DNA from: an uncultured Gammaproteobacteria bacterium
GTDB taxonomy: Bacteria > Pseudomonadota > Gammaproteobacteria > Eutrophobiales > Eutrophobiaceae
Direction of reading: 5' to 3'
DNA: 64,000 bases
NCBI GenBank assembly: GCA_943788005.1
Contig: CALSOP010000003.1
Span: forward strand, 132,690 to 196,689
Under the pieces are notes generated by a model. That model did not search any database and had not been told where the DNA came from. It saw only the letters and a list, made by a program, of their open reading frames with translations. A program made the position numbers and the translations under genes. Numbering within the stretch: position 1 is the first letter of the stretch; every line of letters starts with the position of its first letter. Below, piece by piece: positions 27,164 through 36,570 of the stretch.

Positions 27164-28036
27164 TTATTTTAATTTTTCTTTTAGATTGAGATATCCGGGT
27201 AAGCCAAGAATATCTTTCACCTCATCAAAACCGACCATCTTGCCTTCAAGACTTTGCGTATGCCCTTCACGTTTAAAAACCTCGGCCATCTCGCGCATAC
27301 AATGTGCTGTCATTAAAACAGAATCTATTGGTGCAACAACTATTTTAAAACCCATCTGTTCAAGTTCTTCTGCACTTAAAATAGGCGTCTTGCCTAATGC
27401 CAGCATATTAACAAGCTTTGGATATTCAACACGCTTACAAATTTCTTCTAATTCACCGATCGATAAAGGTGCTTCTATAAATGCAACATCGGCACCGGCA
27501 TCGCAATAGCGATTAATGCGGTCAATAGCATCATCAAGTCCGTCTGTCTCTCTGGAATCTGTACGAGCAATAAAAATAAAATCAGAATCCTGCCTCGCTG
27601 CAACTGCCGCTTTAAATTTCATTAGCATCTCATCTGCGGGTATCACTTCTTTGCCGCCGAAATGTCCGCAACGTTTGGGGAAGACCTGATCTTCTAGGAT
27701 AATACCCGCTGCACCTGAACCTTCGAATTCATTTACACAGCGCATGACATTATGTAAATCACCGTGGCCGGTGTCAGCATCAGCAATAACAGGAATTGAG
27801 ACGCGATGTGCCATACGTCGAGTTGCATCGACCATCTCCGACATACCAAGAAAATTTAAATCGGGTAATCCATAGAGGCTGGCACTCGTGCCAAATCCAC
27901 CTATAAAAACTGAGTCAAACCCACACTGTTCGACCATGACCGCCGTTAGAACATCATGGGCACCTAGCGTGCTTATTACTCCAGGTTTTTCTATCAATTT
28001 ACGCATTTGGGCTGCTGGGCTTGGTATGGCTGACAT
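27164..28036 (-). CDS. isocitrate lyase/PEP mutase superfamily enzyme
   Basis: A 290-residue TIM-barrel enzyme. Key motifs: GGFGTSASLYGLPD, the Mg-binding ADADTGHGD, EDQVFPKRCGHFGGK and IARTDSRETDG. The KRCGH Cys marks C-C lyases (methylisocitrate, dimethylmalate or related) rather than PEP mutases or oxaloacetate decarboxylases. It lacks a citrate synthase or prp neighbours, so 2-methylisocitrate is not supported by context. It leads an operon with an SSS carrier, which may import the substrate or its precursor. Confidence 0.85.
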   Translation of the reverse strand: MSAIPSPAAQMRKLIEKPGVISTLGAHDVLTAVMVEQCGFDSVFIGGFGTSASLYGLPDLNFLGMSEMVDATRRMAHRVSIPVIADADTGHGDLHNVMRCVNEFEGSGAAGIILEDQVFPKRCGHFGGKEVIPADEMLMKFKAAVAARQDSDFIFIARTDSRETDGLDDAIDRINRYCDAGADVAFIEAPLSIGELEEICKRVEYPKLVNMLALGKTPILSAEELEQMGFKIVVAPIDSVLMTAHCMREMAEVFKREGHTQSLEGKMVGFDEVKDILGLPGYLNLKEKLK

Positions 28037-28157
28037 TGATCTGCTCTCCCAATAAATTTAATGTAGGATTAGTGTTATGTGTCTCAGGCATAAATTGTAC
28101 TACAGTGATACTCAGGTTTAATCATCATTATATTATTCAATAAATTGGAGAGTAATT

Positions 28158-28478
28158 ATGGCAGAAGGTAGTAATGGCAGTGTACTGATGGGCATGATTT
28201 GGATGTTCATCATTTCCCTTCTTTTATTTTGGTTGCCCGGTTTAGGTTCATTGATCGCAGGTATTGTTGGTGGGAAACAAGCGGGAGGTGTTCTAGCCGG
28301 CTTAATGGCCGCTTTGTTACCTGGTCTTCTTGTTGCAATAGGTTTGTTCTTTGCTGGCACTATGCTAACAACCTTACCCGTTATTGGTGCTACGCTCGCT
28401 GGCTTGGGTTTATTACTCTATGTACTCTACATCCCCCCATTGATTATTGGTGCATTGATTGGTGGTTTGCTTGCCTAA
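28158..28478 (+). CDS. small hydrophobic membrane protein, unknown function
   Basis: A 106-residue protein that is almost wholly hydrophobic and Gly/Leu-rich, with three or four helices (MIWMFIISLLLFWLPGLGSL, GGVLAGLMAALLPGLLVAIG, LPVIGATLAGLGLLLYVLYI) and Gly-zipper-like stretches. TTGGAGAG precedes ATG. No family recognised. It lies upstream of pap, with the Fnr-type box between them, so pap has its own start. It is divergent from the lyase operon. Confidence 0.7.
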   Translation: MAEGSNGSVLMGMIWMFIISLLLFWLPGLGSLIAGIVGGKQAGGVLAGLMAALLPGLLVAIGLFFAGTMLTTLPVIGATLAGLGLLLYVLYIPPLIIGALIGGLLA

Positions 28479-28485
28479 TCAAGGA

Positions 28486-28526
28486 TTGATTTAGATCAAC
28501 ACGGGAATAGTAATACCTCTTAAAAT
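28486..28526 (+). promoter_or_regulatory. Fnr/Anr-type promoter upstream of pap
   Basis: A perfect TTGAT-TTAG-ATCAA box (28486-28499) is followed by TAAAAT (28521-28526). With a start near 28534 the box is centred at about -41.5, the classical class II Fnr activation position. Both sequence and geometry fit, so oxygen-limited induction of pap is likely. Confidence 0.75.
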
Positions 28527-28563
28527 AATAAATGTAATAATTTATTCATAAAGGAAGAGATGC

Positions 28564-30039
28564 ATGTTCGAACTCGCAGAAATAGGACACACGCTAGGTA
28601 AAACTGAATATAAAAAGCGTGTGCCTGAACTAAGAACCAAACTACTCGATATTCAAAACAAACTCCGCGATGATAACTTCCCTGTAATGATTCTAATCTC
28701 AGGTGTTGATGGAGGCGGCAAAGGCGAAATCATCAATCTGCTCAATGAATGGATGGACCCACGAGGCATTCAGACACATGCTTTTGGCGTACCCAGTGAA
28801 GATGAAAGACAACGCCCACCCTATTGGCGCTACTGGATGGCTCTCCCTGGCACTGGAGAGATTGGTATTTTTATAGGCTCATGGTATAGCGAACCCATTG
28901 CAAAGTGCGTTACTGGGAAAAATGATTATGCCGATCTGGATGCAAACCTCATCCACGTTAAAAATATTGAGCGTGAACTGGCTGACGATGGAATGCTAAT
29001 CATCAAATGCTGGGTACATATGAGCAAAGAGCGTCAAAAAGCGAAACTTGAGGGATACCAGAAAGACCCTGAAACTAGATGGCGTGTTACTAAAAAAGAC
29101 CTAAAACACCTGAAACTCTATAATAAATTTACCAGCATTGCCGAACGTGTTGTTCGTGAAACAAGTACTGGGCATTGTCCGTGGTTAATCGTTGATGGCA
29201 CCGATATCAAACATAGTAGCGTTACTGTTGCAGAACACATACTCGAGCGCATCGACTCACATATAAAATCACTCGCTAATAAAGAACAACCCGAAGAAAG
29301 TAAACTTACAGATGTCGAAAAAAAATTCAGTCTATTAAAATCATTAAACCTTAATAAGACAATCAGCAAAACAAACTACAATAACAAACTGGAAAAATAT
29401 CAAGGTAAACTAAACCAACTAGCGCGTGAAGCAAGGCTTAAAAACTGCTCCTCCACATTGGTTTTTGAAGGTTGGGATGCTGGCGGTAAAGGCGGTGCTA
29501 TTCGGCGTATCACTCATGCACTTGATGCAAGACAATATCGTGTTATTCCTATTGCAGCACCAACCGACGAAGAAAAAGCACATCATTATTTATGGCGTTT
29601 TTGGAGACATGTCCCAAAAGCAGGACATATCACGATATATGACCGTAGCTGGTATGGCCGTGTTTTAGTTGAACGAGTGGAAGGGTTTGCATCAAAAGAA
29701 GAGTGGCTTAGAGCCTATACTGAGATCAATGATTTTGAAGAAGAACTTTTCGATGCAGGAACATTGATCATCAAATATTGGCTGCATATTGATCAAGATG
29801 AACAAGAACGTCGTTTTAAAGAGCGTGAAAAGATCAGTTACAAAAAACACAAGATAACTGAAGAAGATTACCGTAACCGTAAAATGTGGAATCAGTATGA
29901 AGCAGCGGTTGACGACATGGTCACCCGCACCAGCACTGAATATGCGCCTTGGCATCTTATCGAAGCAAATGACAAGCGCTACGCAAGGATAAAAGTATTA
30001 AAAACATATTGTGATGCCTTAGAAAAACGATTGGATTAG
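28564..30039 (+). CDS. pap: polyphosphate:AMP phosphotransferase (two-domain PPK2)
   Basis: The 491-residue protein has two tandem PPK2 domains. Walker A sites: GVDGGGKGEIINLL (about 47-60) and GWDAGGKGGAIRRI (about 300). Walker-B and lid elements: GIFIGSWYSEP and ITIYDRSWYGRVL. The two-domain form is the class that converts AMP plus polyphosphate to ADP (Pap), refilling adenylates without ATP. In such enzymes one half is catalytically dominant. The upstream Fnr box suggests use under low oxygen, when polyphosphate serves as an energy store. GGAAGAG lies before ATG. Confidence 0.92.
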   Translation: MFELAEIGHTLGKTEYKKRVPELRTKLLDIQNKLRDDNFPVMILISGVDGGGKGEIINLLNEWMDPRGIQTHAFGVPSEDERQRPPYWRYWMALPGTGEIGIFIGSWYSEPIAKCVTGKNDYADLDANLIHVKNIERELADDGMLIIKCWVHMSKERQKAKLEGYQKDPETRWRVTKKDLKHLKLYNKFTSIAERVVRETSTGHCPWLIVDGTDIKHSSVTVAEHILERIDSHIKSLANKEQPEESKLTDVEKKFSLLKSLNLNKTISKTNYNNKLEKYQGKLNQLAREARLKNCSSTLVFEGWDAGGKGGAIRRITHALDARQYRVIPIAAPTDEEKAHHYLWRFWRHVPKAGHITIYDRSWYGRVLVERVEGFASKEEWLRAYTEINDFEEELFDAGTLIIKYWLHIDQDEQERRFKEREKISYKKHKITEEDYRNRKMWNQYEAAVDDMVTRTSTEYAPWHLIEANDKRYARIKVLKTYCDALEKRLD

Positions 30040-30111
30040 GAGAATAATTTCTTTCAAATCCACGATATATAGTGTTTTTAGCTTAATTTTCCACTACAAT
30101 TGGTGGTATAA

Positions 30112-30180
30112 CGAAATCACAACGGTTATTCCGCGAAATCACAATTGCAACAAATACTTACGAAAATCTTCTCGCGAAAT
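30112..30180 (+). promoter_or_regulatory. direct repeats upstream of the giant Sel1 gene
   Basis: CGAAATCACAA occurs at 30112-30122 and again at 30134-30144, a 22-bp period, close to two helical turns. Shorter relatives CGAAAATC (30161) and CGAAAT (30175) follow. They lie within 90 bp of the ATG and could bind a regulator in tandem. No known regulator consensus recognised. Confidence 0.35.
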
Positions 30181-30197
30181 AATAAGGGTCCGAAATA

Positions 30198-33100
30198 ATG
30201 TCTCGAATCCTACCAATCGCCCTACTCTCCCTTTTATGCCTTAATAGTGCAAACGCTGATCTCTATAGCGCCAGTAATGCCTTATCCCGTGGGGATTATG
30301 AAACTGCTGTTGCAGAATTTACAATATTAGCTGAAAAAGGAGATGACAAAGCCCAGGCTAACTTGGGTTATATGTACTATGCAGGAGAAGGTGTCCCTCA
30401 AGATTATCAACAAGCCGTCTATTGGTATCGAAAAGCGGCAGTACAAGGCAATAGAGATGCTCAATATAATCTTGCTGTTTCATATGCCTTTGGTGAAGGT
30501 GTAGCACAAGATCTAACTGAAGCCGCAATCTGGTATCGTCGGGCAGGTGAACAAGGACATGTTGTTTCTCAATATAGCCTTGGCATTTCCTATGCTTACG
30601 GCGAAGGCGTCCCACAAGATCAGACAGAAGCGGCGCGTTGGTTCACAAAAGCAGCAAACCAAGGTTATGCCAGGGCTCAAGTTCAGTTGGGTAGTATGCA
30701 CCACACTGGCGAAGGCGTAACCCAGGATTATTCTGAAGCAGTACGTTGGTATCGCATGGCAGCAGACCGTGGTGATGCAACAGCACAATACAATCTTGGC
30801 ACAATGTACCGATCGGGCAAAGGTGTTGAACAAAACTATGCACAGGCAAAACGTTGGTTTAGACAATCCGCAGATCAAGGTTATGCCGCCGCGCAAAATG
30901 AATTGGCAAGCCTTGAACGTTCTGCTGGTGCTAATGTTGCCACGCGAACAATTCAGGTAAAACCTGAAATTTATCCAACTGAATCGATCGAGCCGATAGC
31001 CCAAGAAGAACTACCCGAATCAATAGCAGAAGATTTACCTGTTCAGGAAGAAAAACTTGCATCAAATGAGACAAGCGCACCCACTTCTGAGACAAAACAA
31101 ATAAGTGAAGGATCAAGTACCGATGAACCCACTAAAAAACCTCTATTTAGTGTAGACAAGAAAGACCTGCTAACACTCGATAGTTCGCAATTGGATATTC
31201 CAGAACCGATTGTTGAGTCAGTGGCGACTGCTACTCCTGTCCCCGACATCAAAAAGGAAGTCGCCGCAGAAATTGAAACTCCGCTCAGAACAGAAATAGC
31301 TGATGTTGCTACAACAGAGCTTGCATCTGTTGACGAAGCTGAATCTAAAAAACCTGAAGTCTCTGCAATGCACAAAGCCATGGGTCTACCTCAACCTGAA
31401 CCAGCTCAAGAAAAAGGCGAAACTTCTGAAAACTTATTTACAGCCATTGGAAATTTATTTTCCAGTGATGACGGTACTAAAAATGAAGGTATTGAGGAGA
31501 GCCCAGAGGCAATAGAATCAACTACGTCTATTGCTGAAGATCAGCCTCCCACTGAAGTCATTGCGTCAGAAACTGCTGCAGAAGAATATGTCGCTGCAGA
31601 TGACCCCACCCTTTTAACAAATGAACCTGTTGATATCGAAGAAGTTATTGCGCAAGAAACCGCTGCAGAAGAATATGTCGCTGCTGAAGACCCGACCCTT
31701 CTAACAAATGAACCTGCTGATATCGAAGAAGTTATTGCGCAAGAAACTGCTGCAGAAGAATATGTCGCTGCTGAAGACCCCACCCTTTTAACAAATGAAC
31801 CTGTTGATATCGAAGAAGTTATTGCGCAAGAAACCGCTGCAGAAGAATATGTCGCTGCTGAAGACCCGACCCTTCTAACAAATGAACCTGCTGATATCGA
31901 AGAAGTTATTGCGCAAGAAACTGCTGCAGAAGAATATGTCGCTGCTGAAGACCCGACCCTTCTAACAGAATCTACCGATGCCGAACAAGTTGAAGAAGAA
32001 ACTGAAACTTCTGGCGGTTTCTTTTCTGCAATTGGCAAATTCTTCTCTGGTGAAGAAAAACAAGCTGAGCCTGAAATATTCCAAGAAGAAACACAGAAAG
32101 AAGAAGACAGATTAATTGCAAAGCTTGACGACCCAACACCCGCAATAGAAGAGATTGAGCTTGCACAAGATGTAGAGGATGAATTATCACAATACAGTGT
32201 CGAGGCAGGTCGACGCGCACTGTCATACAACGATTACGAAGAAGCAGAAAAGCAATTCAGACCATTGGCAGAAGCTGGTGACAGCGAAGCACAATCTCAC
32301 CTTGGTTCACTTTACTATGTTGGTAATGGTGTCGAACAAAACTTTATCAGTGCTTTCTTGTGGTATAAAAAAGCAGCAGACCAAGGCAATGTAGATGCTC
32401 AATATAGTATTGGTAATATGTACTTGCTCGGTGAAGGCATAGAACAAAACAATGGAGAAGCGGCTAAATGGTATACCTTGGCAAGCGAACAAGGTCATGT
32501 CGCAGCAACTAGCAATCTTAGAAATCTACAAAAACAGGATGCCTTAGCAAGCAAGGAAATCCCTGAAACGCCTGCTGAAATTGAAGTGGTTGAAGAAACT
32601 ACTGAGGCTGAAGTATTAGCAGAAGAAATAGAATCTATTGCAACCGAAGGCAACATCACTGAAACAATCGATGATCAAATTGAACTGTCTACTAGCTCGA
32701 CTATTCCGAATAACGTGTCAGATGCAGAGTCAAATGTAGAAGAATACGTTGCTGAAGCTGATCCTACCCTTCTAACAGAACCTATCGATGACAAACAAGT
32801 TGAAGAAGAAACCGAAACTTCTGAAGGTTTCTTTTCTTCGATTGGTAAATTTTTCTCTGGTGAAGATAAACAAGCTGAGACTGAGAGAACCGAAGAAGAA
32901 ACACAGAAACAAGAAGATGTAGTTAATGCCAAAGTTTTCGAGCCAACACCTGTAATAGAAGAAGCTGATCTTACTCAAGAATCTGAGAATAATTTATCGC
33001 AATACAGTGTCGATGCAGGACGACGCGCACTAGCAAATGGTAATTTTGATCTTGCGTTCAAACAATTTAAGCCATTGGCAGAAGCTGGAGATAATGAGGC

Positions 33101-34883
33101 ACAATCACATCTTGGTTCACTCTACTACGCCGGCAAAGGTGTTGAACAAAGTATTGATGACGCTTTTGGTTGGTATAAGAAGGCAGCAGATCAAGGCAAT
33201 GTCGATGCTCAGTACAGTATTGGCAACATGTTCCTACTCGGTGAGAGCGTTGAACAGAATAATGAGAAAGCGGCTAAATGGTATGAACGAGCAAGTGAAC
33301 AAGGTCATGTTGCAGCGGCTAGCAATCTAAAAAACATTCAAAAACTTAATGCTTTAAACCGTGAGAACAAGTTAGAACAGCACGCAGTGACAGAACAAGT
33401 AATTGATGAAGACACCTCATCTGAGGCAACAACTGTAAAAAGTTATGCTGCGGGTGATGCACCTTCTACTGAATCATTACAAACATACTCCGATACTGAA
33501 CCTTCAGAAGTAGTTACCCGTATTGATACCAATTCTGAAGCAGAAACATCTGTGGATGTACCCACAATCAAAGACGAAGAAGCAAAGCAAACAGTAGTTG
33601 CAGATACAAGTATGGAGCCTGAATCTTCAGAGCAGTCAGAATTTTTTGAGAGTTTATTTGGAAAGAGTGAACCGGAGTCAACTGCATTAAAAGAGGATGA
33701 CAACATCAACCTCAATGCTACTGAGTCTGTTGAGGAAAGTGTAACAGAAGCAACTGTTAGTCAAATAGAGAACGATACAGATGAATCAGCCCTTACAGTA
33801 ACTGAAGAAGCAGAAGTTGAGAAGGAATCAGAACAAGCTGAAGGATTATTTGGCTTCTTTGGAAAAATGTTTTCTTCTGACAAAGAAAAAGAAGTTATAG
33901 ATGAGACGGAAAACAAAACTACAATCTCTGAAGAAATAACGAAGACAGAACCAGTACTCGAACAGCCAACAGTTGCTAATAGTGAAATAAGTATTGTTGA
34001 ACAACGCATTGAGTCTATTAATCCAAAAACGGAATTAGAAAAATTACGCACGTTAGCAATTCAAGGCGATCCGGAAGCGCAATACAAGTTGGGCACACTT
34101 TATTATTCTGGCGATGGAGTAAAACAAGATTTTCCCGAATCTGCTTTATGGTATAGACGTGCAGCGCAACAAGGCAATGCAGATGCTCAATATAGTCTAG
34201 GAAATTTGTATTTGATGGGCGAAGGTCTTGAACAAGATGACCAACAAGCCGCTGATTGGTATGCCTTGGCGGCGGTTCAAGGTCACATGTCTGCAACTCA
34301 TAATCTTGCAAGTTTACAAAAATCAATGCGTTCAACTGAACGATTAGAGATCGAAACAGGCACAGATGATGTCGCAACAAAAACAAATACTGATACAACT
34401 GAAGAAGATATTTCTAGTGAACCAGCTATAGATATGACAGGTAAGTCTGACTATGAAGAAGGCCTAGCTTATGCATTTGGTGATGGTGTACCACAAAATG
34501 ATCGTAATGCATTCAATTTATTCTATGCTGCGGCTAAAAAAGGCTATGCGTTGGCACAATATAAAGTAGGCGTTGCCTATGCTTATGGTGAAGGTGTTCG
34601 TCAGGATAATAAACTAGCTGCTGAGTGGTACCAAAAAGCAGCTGAACAAGGTTATACAATTGCCCAAAGAAATTTAGCGACGATGTATCTTGATGGTAAT
34701 GGCATTCAACAAGATAAAGTACATGCATTGGCTTGGTACAATGTTGTCGCTAGTCAAGGAAATGCGATGGATATACGCCGTCGTGACATGCTGGAAAAAG
34801 AACTTTCCGAAAATGAATTAGCCCAATCTCAAGAATTATCAAATCAGATATCAAGTCGCCTAAACAGTAACTCCTCTCTGTAG
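30198..34883 (+). CDS. giant exported multi-Sel1-repeat protein with acidic linkers
   Basis: The 1561-residue protein has a signal peptide (MSRILPIALLSLLCLNSANA). About 14 Sel1 repeats occur in five blocks: five near the N-terminus, then two, two and two in the middle, and three at the C-terminus, ending in a helical tail. Between blocks lie long Glu/Thr/Ser-rich, probably disordered linkers; the first holds a 29-residue tandem array. A motif resembling FFSAIGKFFSGE recurs about five times, once per linker region. The second and third blocks plus their linkers are near-duplicates (AEAGDSEAQSHLGSLYY / AEAGDNEAQSHLGSLYY). It is likely a periplasmic or secreted protein-binding scaffold; partners unknown. 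Direct repeats lie upstream. Confidence 0.85.
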   Translation: MSRILPIALLSLLCLNSANADLYSASNALSRGDYETAVAEFTILAEKGDDKAQANLGYMYYAGEGVPQDYQQAVYWYRKAAVQGNRDAQYNLAVSYAFGEGVAQDLTEAAIWYRRAGEQGHVVSQYSLGISYAYGEGVPQDQTEAARWFTKAANQGYARAQVQLGSMHHTGEGVTQDYSEAVRWYRMAADRGDATAQYNLGTMYRSGKGVEQNYAQAKRWFRQSADQGYAAAQNELASLERSAGANVATRTIQVKPEIYPTESIEPIAQEELPESIAEDLPVQEEKLASNETSAPTSETKQISEGSSTDEPTKKPLFSVDKKDLLTLDSSQLDIPEPIVESVATATPVPDIKKEVAAEIETPLRTEIADVATTELASVDEAESKKPEVSAMHKAMGLPQPEPAQEKGETSENLFTAIGNLFSSDDGTKNEGIEESPEAIESTTSIAEDQPPTEVIASETAAEEYVAADDPTLLTNEPVDIEEVIAQETAAEEYVAAEDPTLLTNEPADIEEVIAQETAAEEYVAAEDPTLLTNEPVDIEEVIAQETAAEEYVAAEDPTLLTNEPADIEEVIAQETAAEEYVAAEDPTLLTESTDAEQVEEETETSGGFFSAIGKFFSGEEKQAEPEIFQEETQKEEDRLIAKLDDPTPAIEEIELAQDVEDELSQYSVEAGRRALSYNDYEEAEKQFRPLAEAGDSEAQSHLGSLYYVGNGVEQNFISAFLWYKKAADQGNVDAQYSIGNMYLLGEGIEQNNGEAAKWYTLASEQGHVAATSNLRNLQKQDALASKEIPETPAEIEVVEETTEAEVLAEEIESIATEGNITETIDDQIELSTSSTIPNNVSDAESNVEEYVAEADPTLLTEPIDDKQVEEETETSEGFFSSIGKFFSGEDKQAETERTEEETQKQEDVVNAKVFEPTPVIEEADLTQESENNLSQYSVDAGRRALANGNFDLAFKQFKPLAEAGDNEAQSHLGSLYYAGKGVEQSIDDAFGWYKKAADQGNVDAQYSIGNMFLLGESVEQNNEKAAKWYERASEQGHVAAASNLKNIQKLNALNRENKLEQHAVTEQVIDEDTSSEATTVKSYAAGDAPSTESLQTYSDTEPSEVVTRIDTNSEAETSVDVPTIKDEEAKQTVVADTSMEPESSEQSEFFESLFGKSEPESTALKEDDNINLNATESVEESVTEATVSQIENDTDESALTVTEEAEVEKESEQAEGLFGFFGKMFSSDKEKEVIDETENKTTISEEITKTEPVLEQPTVANSEISIVEQRIESINPKTELEKLRTLAIQGDPEAQYKLGTLYYSGDGVKQDFPESALWYRRAAQQGNADAQYSLGNLYLMGEGLEQDDQQAADWYALAAVQGHMSATHNLASLQKSMRSTERLEIETGTDDVATKTNTDTTEEDISSEPAIDMTGKSDYEEGLAYAFGDGVPQNDRNAFNLFYAAAKKGYALAQYKVGVAYAYGEGVRQDNKLAAEWYQKAAEQGYTIAQRNLATMYLDGNGIQQDKVHALAWYNVVASQGNAMDIRRRDMLEKELSENELAQSQELSNQISSRLNSNSSL
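31554..31967 (+). repeat. 87-bp in-frame tandem repeat array, about 4.8 copies
   Basis: GAATATGTCGCTGC starts at 31584, 31671, 31758, 31845 and 31932, exactly 87 bp apart (29 residues, core YVAAEDPTLLTNEP). Units alternate between two variants (GTTGAT with CCGACC; GCTGAT with CCCACC), so the array looks like a duplicated 174-bp dimer. It lies inside the giant Sel1 gene and keeps frame. Confidence 0.95.
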
Positions 34884-34965
34884 TTTTACAGGGCTCATTT
34901 TATTTAGTTTCATTGCCACTTTTTTCTGGCATTATTGAGCATTATAAAGACCATCTGCTGAACCT

Positions 34966-35766
34966 ATGATTGATCCAAAAATTAAAAATGTTATTGAAAT
35001 TAAGGGCCTGGATACCTGGTACGGTAGCAAACAAATCTTATCTAATATTTCACTGCATGTTGAGCGTAAGGAAGTGATGGTCATTATGGGGCATAGTGGT
35101 TCGGGGAAAAGCACGCTCCTACGCCATATGATCGGGCTGAATAATCCTGCATCAGGTTCGATAAAATTATTGGGCAAGGAAATAACTGGCCTAAAAAGCA
35201 ATGAACTCTACGAATTACGCAAGCACATTGGCGTTGCCTTTCAAAATGGCGCATTGTTTAGCTCGATGACTTTACAAGAGAACGTCGAATTACCACTACA
35301 CGAACACACCAAACTCGATCACAACACTATCCGTATAATGTCTCGCCTTAAGCTTGAATTAATGAATTTAAGTGATAATGAAGATTTAATGCCGGCAGAA
35401 CTATCAGGCGGCATGTTGAAACGTGCTGGTTTGGCCAGAGCGGTCATAATGGATCCGGAAATACTTTTTTTTGATGAGCCTTCAGCTGGACTCGATCCAG
35501 TAACCTCTGCTGAATTGGATGATTTAATTCTGCAATTACGTGATGCATTAAATATGACGATCATTGTAGTGACACATGAATTAGTAAGTGCATTCAAGAT
35601 AGCCGATAGGATTACTGTTATCGATAATGGCCAACAAATCATTACCGGCGATAAAGAAACGATTAAGAAGTCCACCGACCCCAGAATCGTCAATATGCTC
35701 GAACGCAGAGCAATGAATGATGATATTGACGCTGATGATTACCTGAATAAATTAACTCGAAATTGA
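34966..35766 (+). CDS. mlaF: MlaF, ATPase of the Mla phospholipid transporter
   Basis: A 266-residue ABC ATPase: Walker A GHSGSGKSTLLRH (about 44), Q-loop GVAFQNGALFSSMT, the Mla-type signature ELSGGMLKRAGLARA, Walker B ILFFDEPSAGLDP, and the switch His in VTHEL. It powers transport of phospholipids between the inner-membrane complex and the outer membrane. mlaE starts 6 bp after it and mlaD 9 bp after that, so the three form one transcript. Confidence 0.93.
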   Translation: MIDPKIKNVIEIKGLDTWYGSKQILSNISLHVERKEVMVIMGHSGSGKSTLLRHMIGLNNPASGSIKLLGKEITGLKSNELYELRKHIGVAFQNGALFSSMTLQENVELPLHEHTKLDHNTIRIMSRLKLELMNLSDNEDLMPAELSGGMLKRAGLARAVIMDPEILFFDEPSAGLDPVTSAELDDLILQLRDALNMTIIVVTHELVSAFKIADRITVIDNGQQIITGDKETIKKSTDPRIVNMLERRAMNDDIDADDYLNKLTRN

Positions 35767-35772
35767 TTACCA

Positions 35773-36561
35773 ATGGGCACAAATAAACTGCAAGCATTGT
35801 CATCGATTGAATCTGTATTGATAAGACTTGGTATTGCTGGAATTTTTTTATTTGAAACAACACTTACTATCGTGTTACCGCCCTATTCTCTAAAGCCATT
35901 AATAAAACAAATTGCTTTTATAGGTGCGCGCTCATTATTAGTTATTGTTGTTGCTGGATTATTTGTCGGCATGGTCATCGCCCTTCAATTTTACGACACA
36001 TTAGTACGTTTTGGCTCTGTGAGCTTACTTGGCTCAGCAGTAGGCTTGAGTTTAATTCGTGAACTTGGTCCAGTGCTCACTGCGTTGATGGTTATTGGAA
36101 GATCCGGCTCAGCAATGTGTGCTGAAATAGGAATTATGCGGGTAGACAACCAAATCGATGCACTGGAATGCATGGCCATAGACCCTTATCGGTATCTTTT
36201 TGCACCCAGAATTCTCGCCGGTATTATTTGCGTACCAATATTAACGGCAATATTCATTCTAGTTGGAATCTTTGGTGGCTACTTTGTAGGCGTTGTCTTA
36301 TTTGGTGTCAGCCCAGGCTCTTATTTTCAAGGCATGTCAGATACTGTATTAAACCGGGATCTCTTTATGGGTTTTTCTAAATCACTCGTATTTGGATTAC
36401 TTATCGTATGGATAGCCTGTGATAAGGGTTTTAATTTACACTTGGATAAACATGGCGCCTATGGATCGGAAGGCGTTAGTCGCATCACTACTGAAGCTGT
36501 CGTATTATCATCTATTGCTGTACTTTTTAGTGATTATTTACTCAGTGCCTTGATACTGTAA
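35773..36561 (+). CDS. mlaE: MlaE, permease of the Mla system
   Basis: The 262-residue MlaE-family permease shows ARSLLVIVVAGLFVGMVIALQ, SLIRELGPVLTALMVIGRSGSAMCAEIG and MRVDNQIDALECMAIDP, the conserved core of the family, within about five or six helices. It dimerises with MlaF ATPases and an MlaD hexamer in the inner membrane. Position between mlaF and mlaD supports the assignment. Confidence 0.93.
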   Translation: MGTNKLQALSSIESVLIRLGIAGIFLFETTLTIVLPPYSLKPLIKQIAFIGARSLLVIVVAGLFVGMVIALQFYDTLVRFGSVSLLGSAVGLSLIRELGPVLTALMVIGRSGSAMCAEIGIMRVDNQIDALECMAIDPYRYLFAPRILAGIICVPILTAIFILVGIFGGYFVGVVLFGVSPGSYFQGMSDTVLNRDLFMGFSKSLVFGLLIVWIACDKGFNLHLDKHGAYGSEGVSRITTEAVVLSSIAVLFSDYLLSALIL

Positions 36562-36570
36562 ACTGCGCTT

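Noticed and set aside
31554-31967. Regular 87-bp repeats as a possible CRISPR array
   Set aside because: There are no unique spacers; the whole unit repeats and stays in frame within a long gene.
31541-32230. 229-residue minus-strand ORF
   Set aside because: Shadow of the 87-bp repeats in the Sel1 gene; Ser/Ala-rich artefact.
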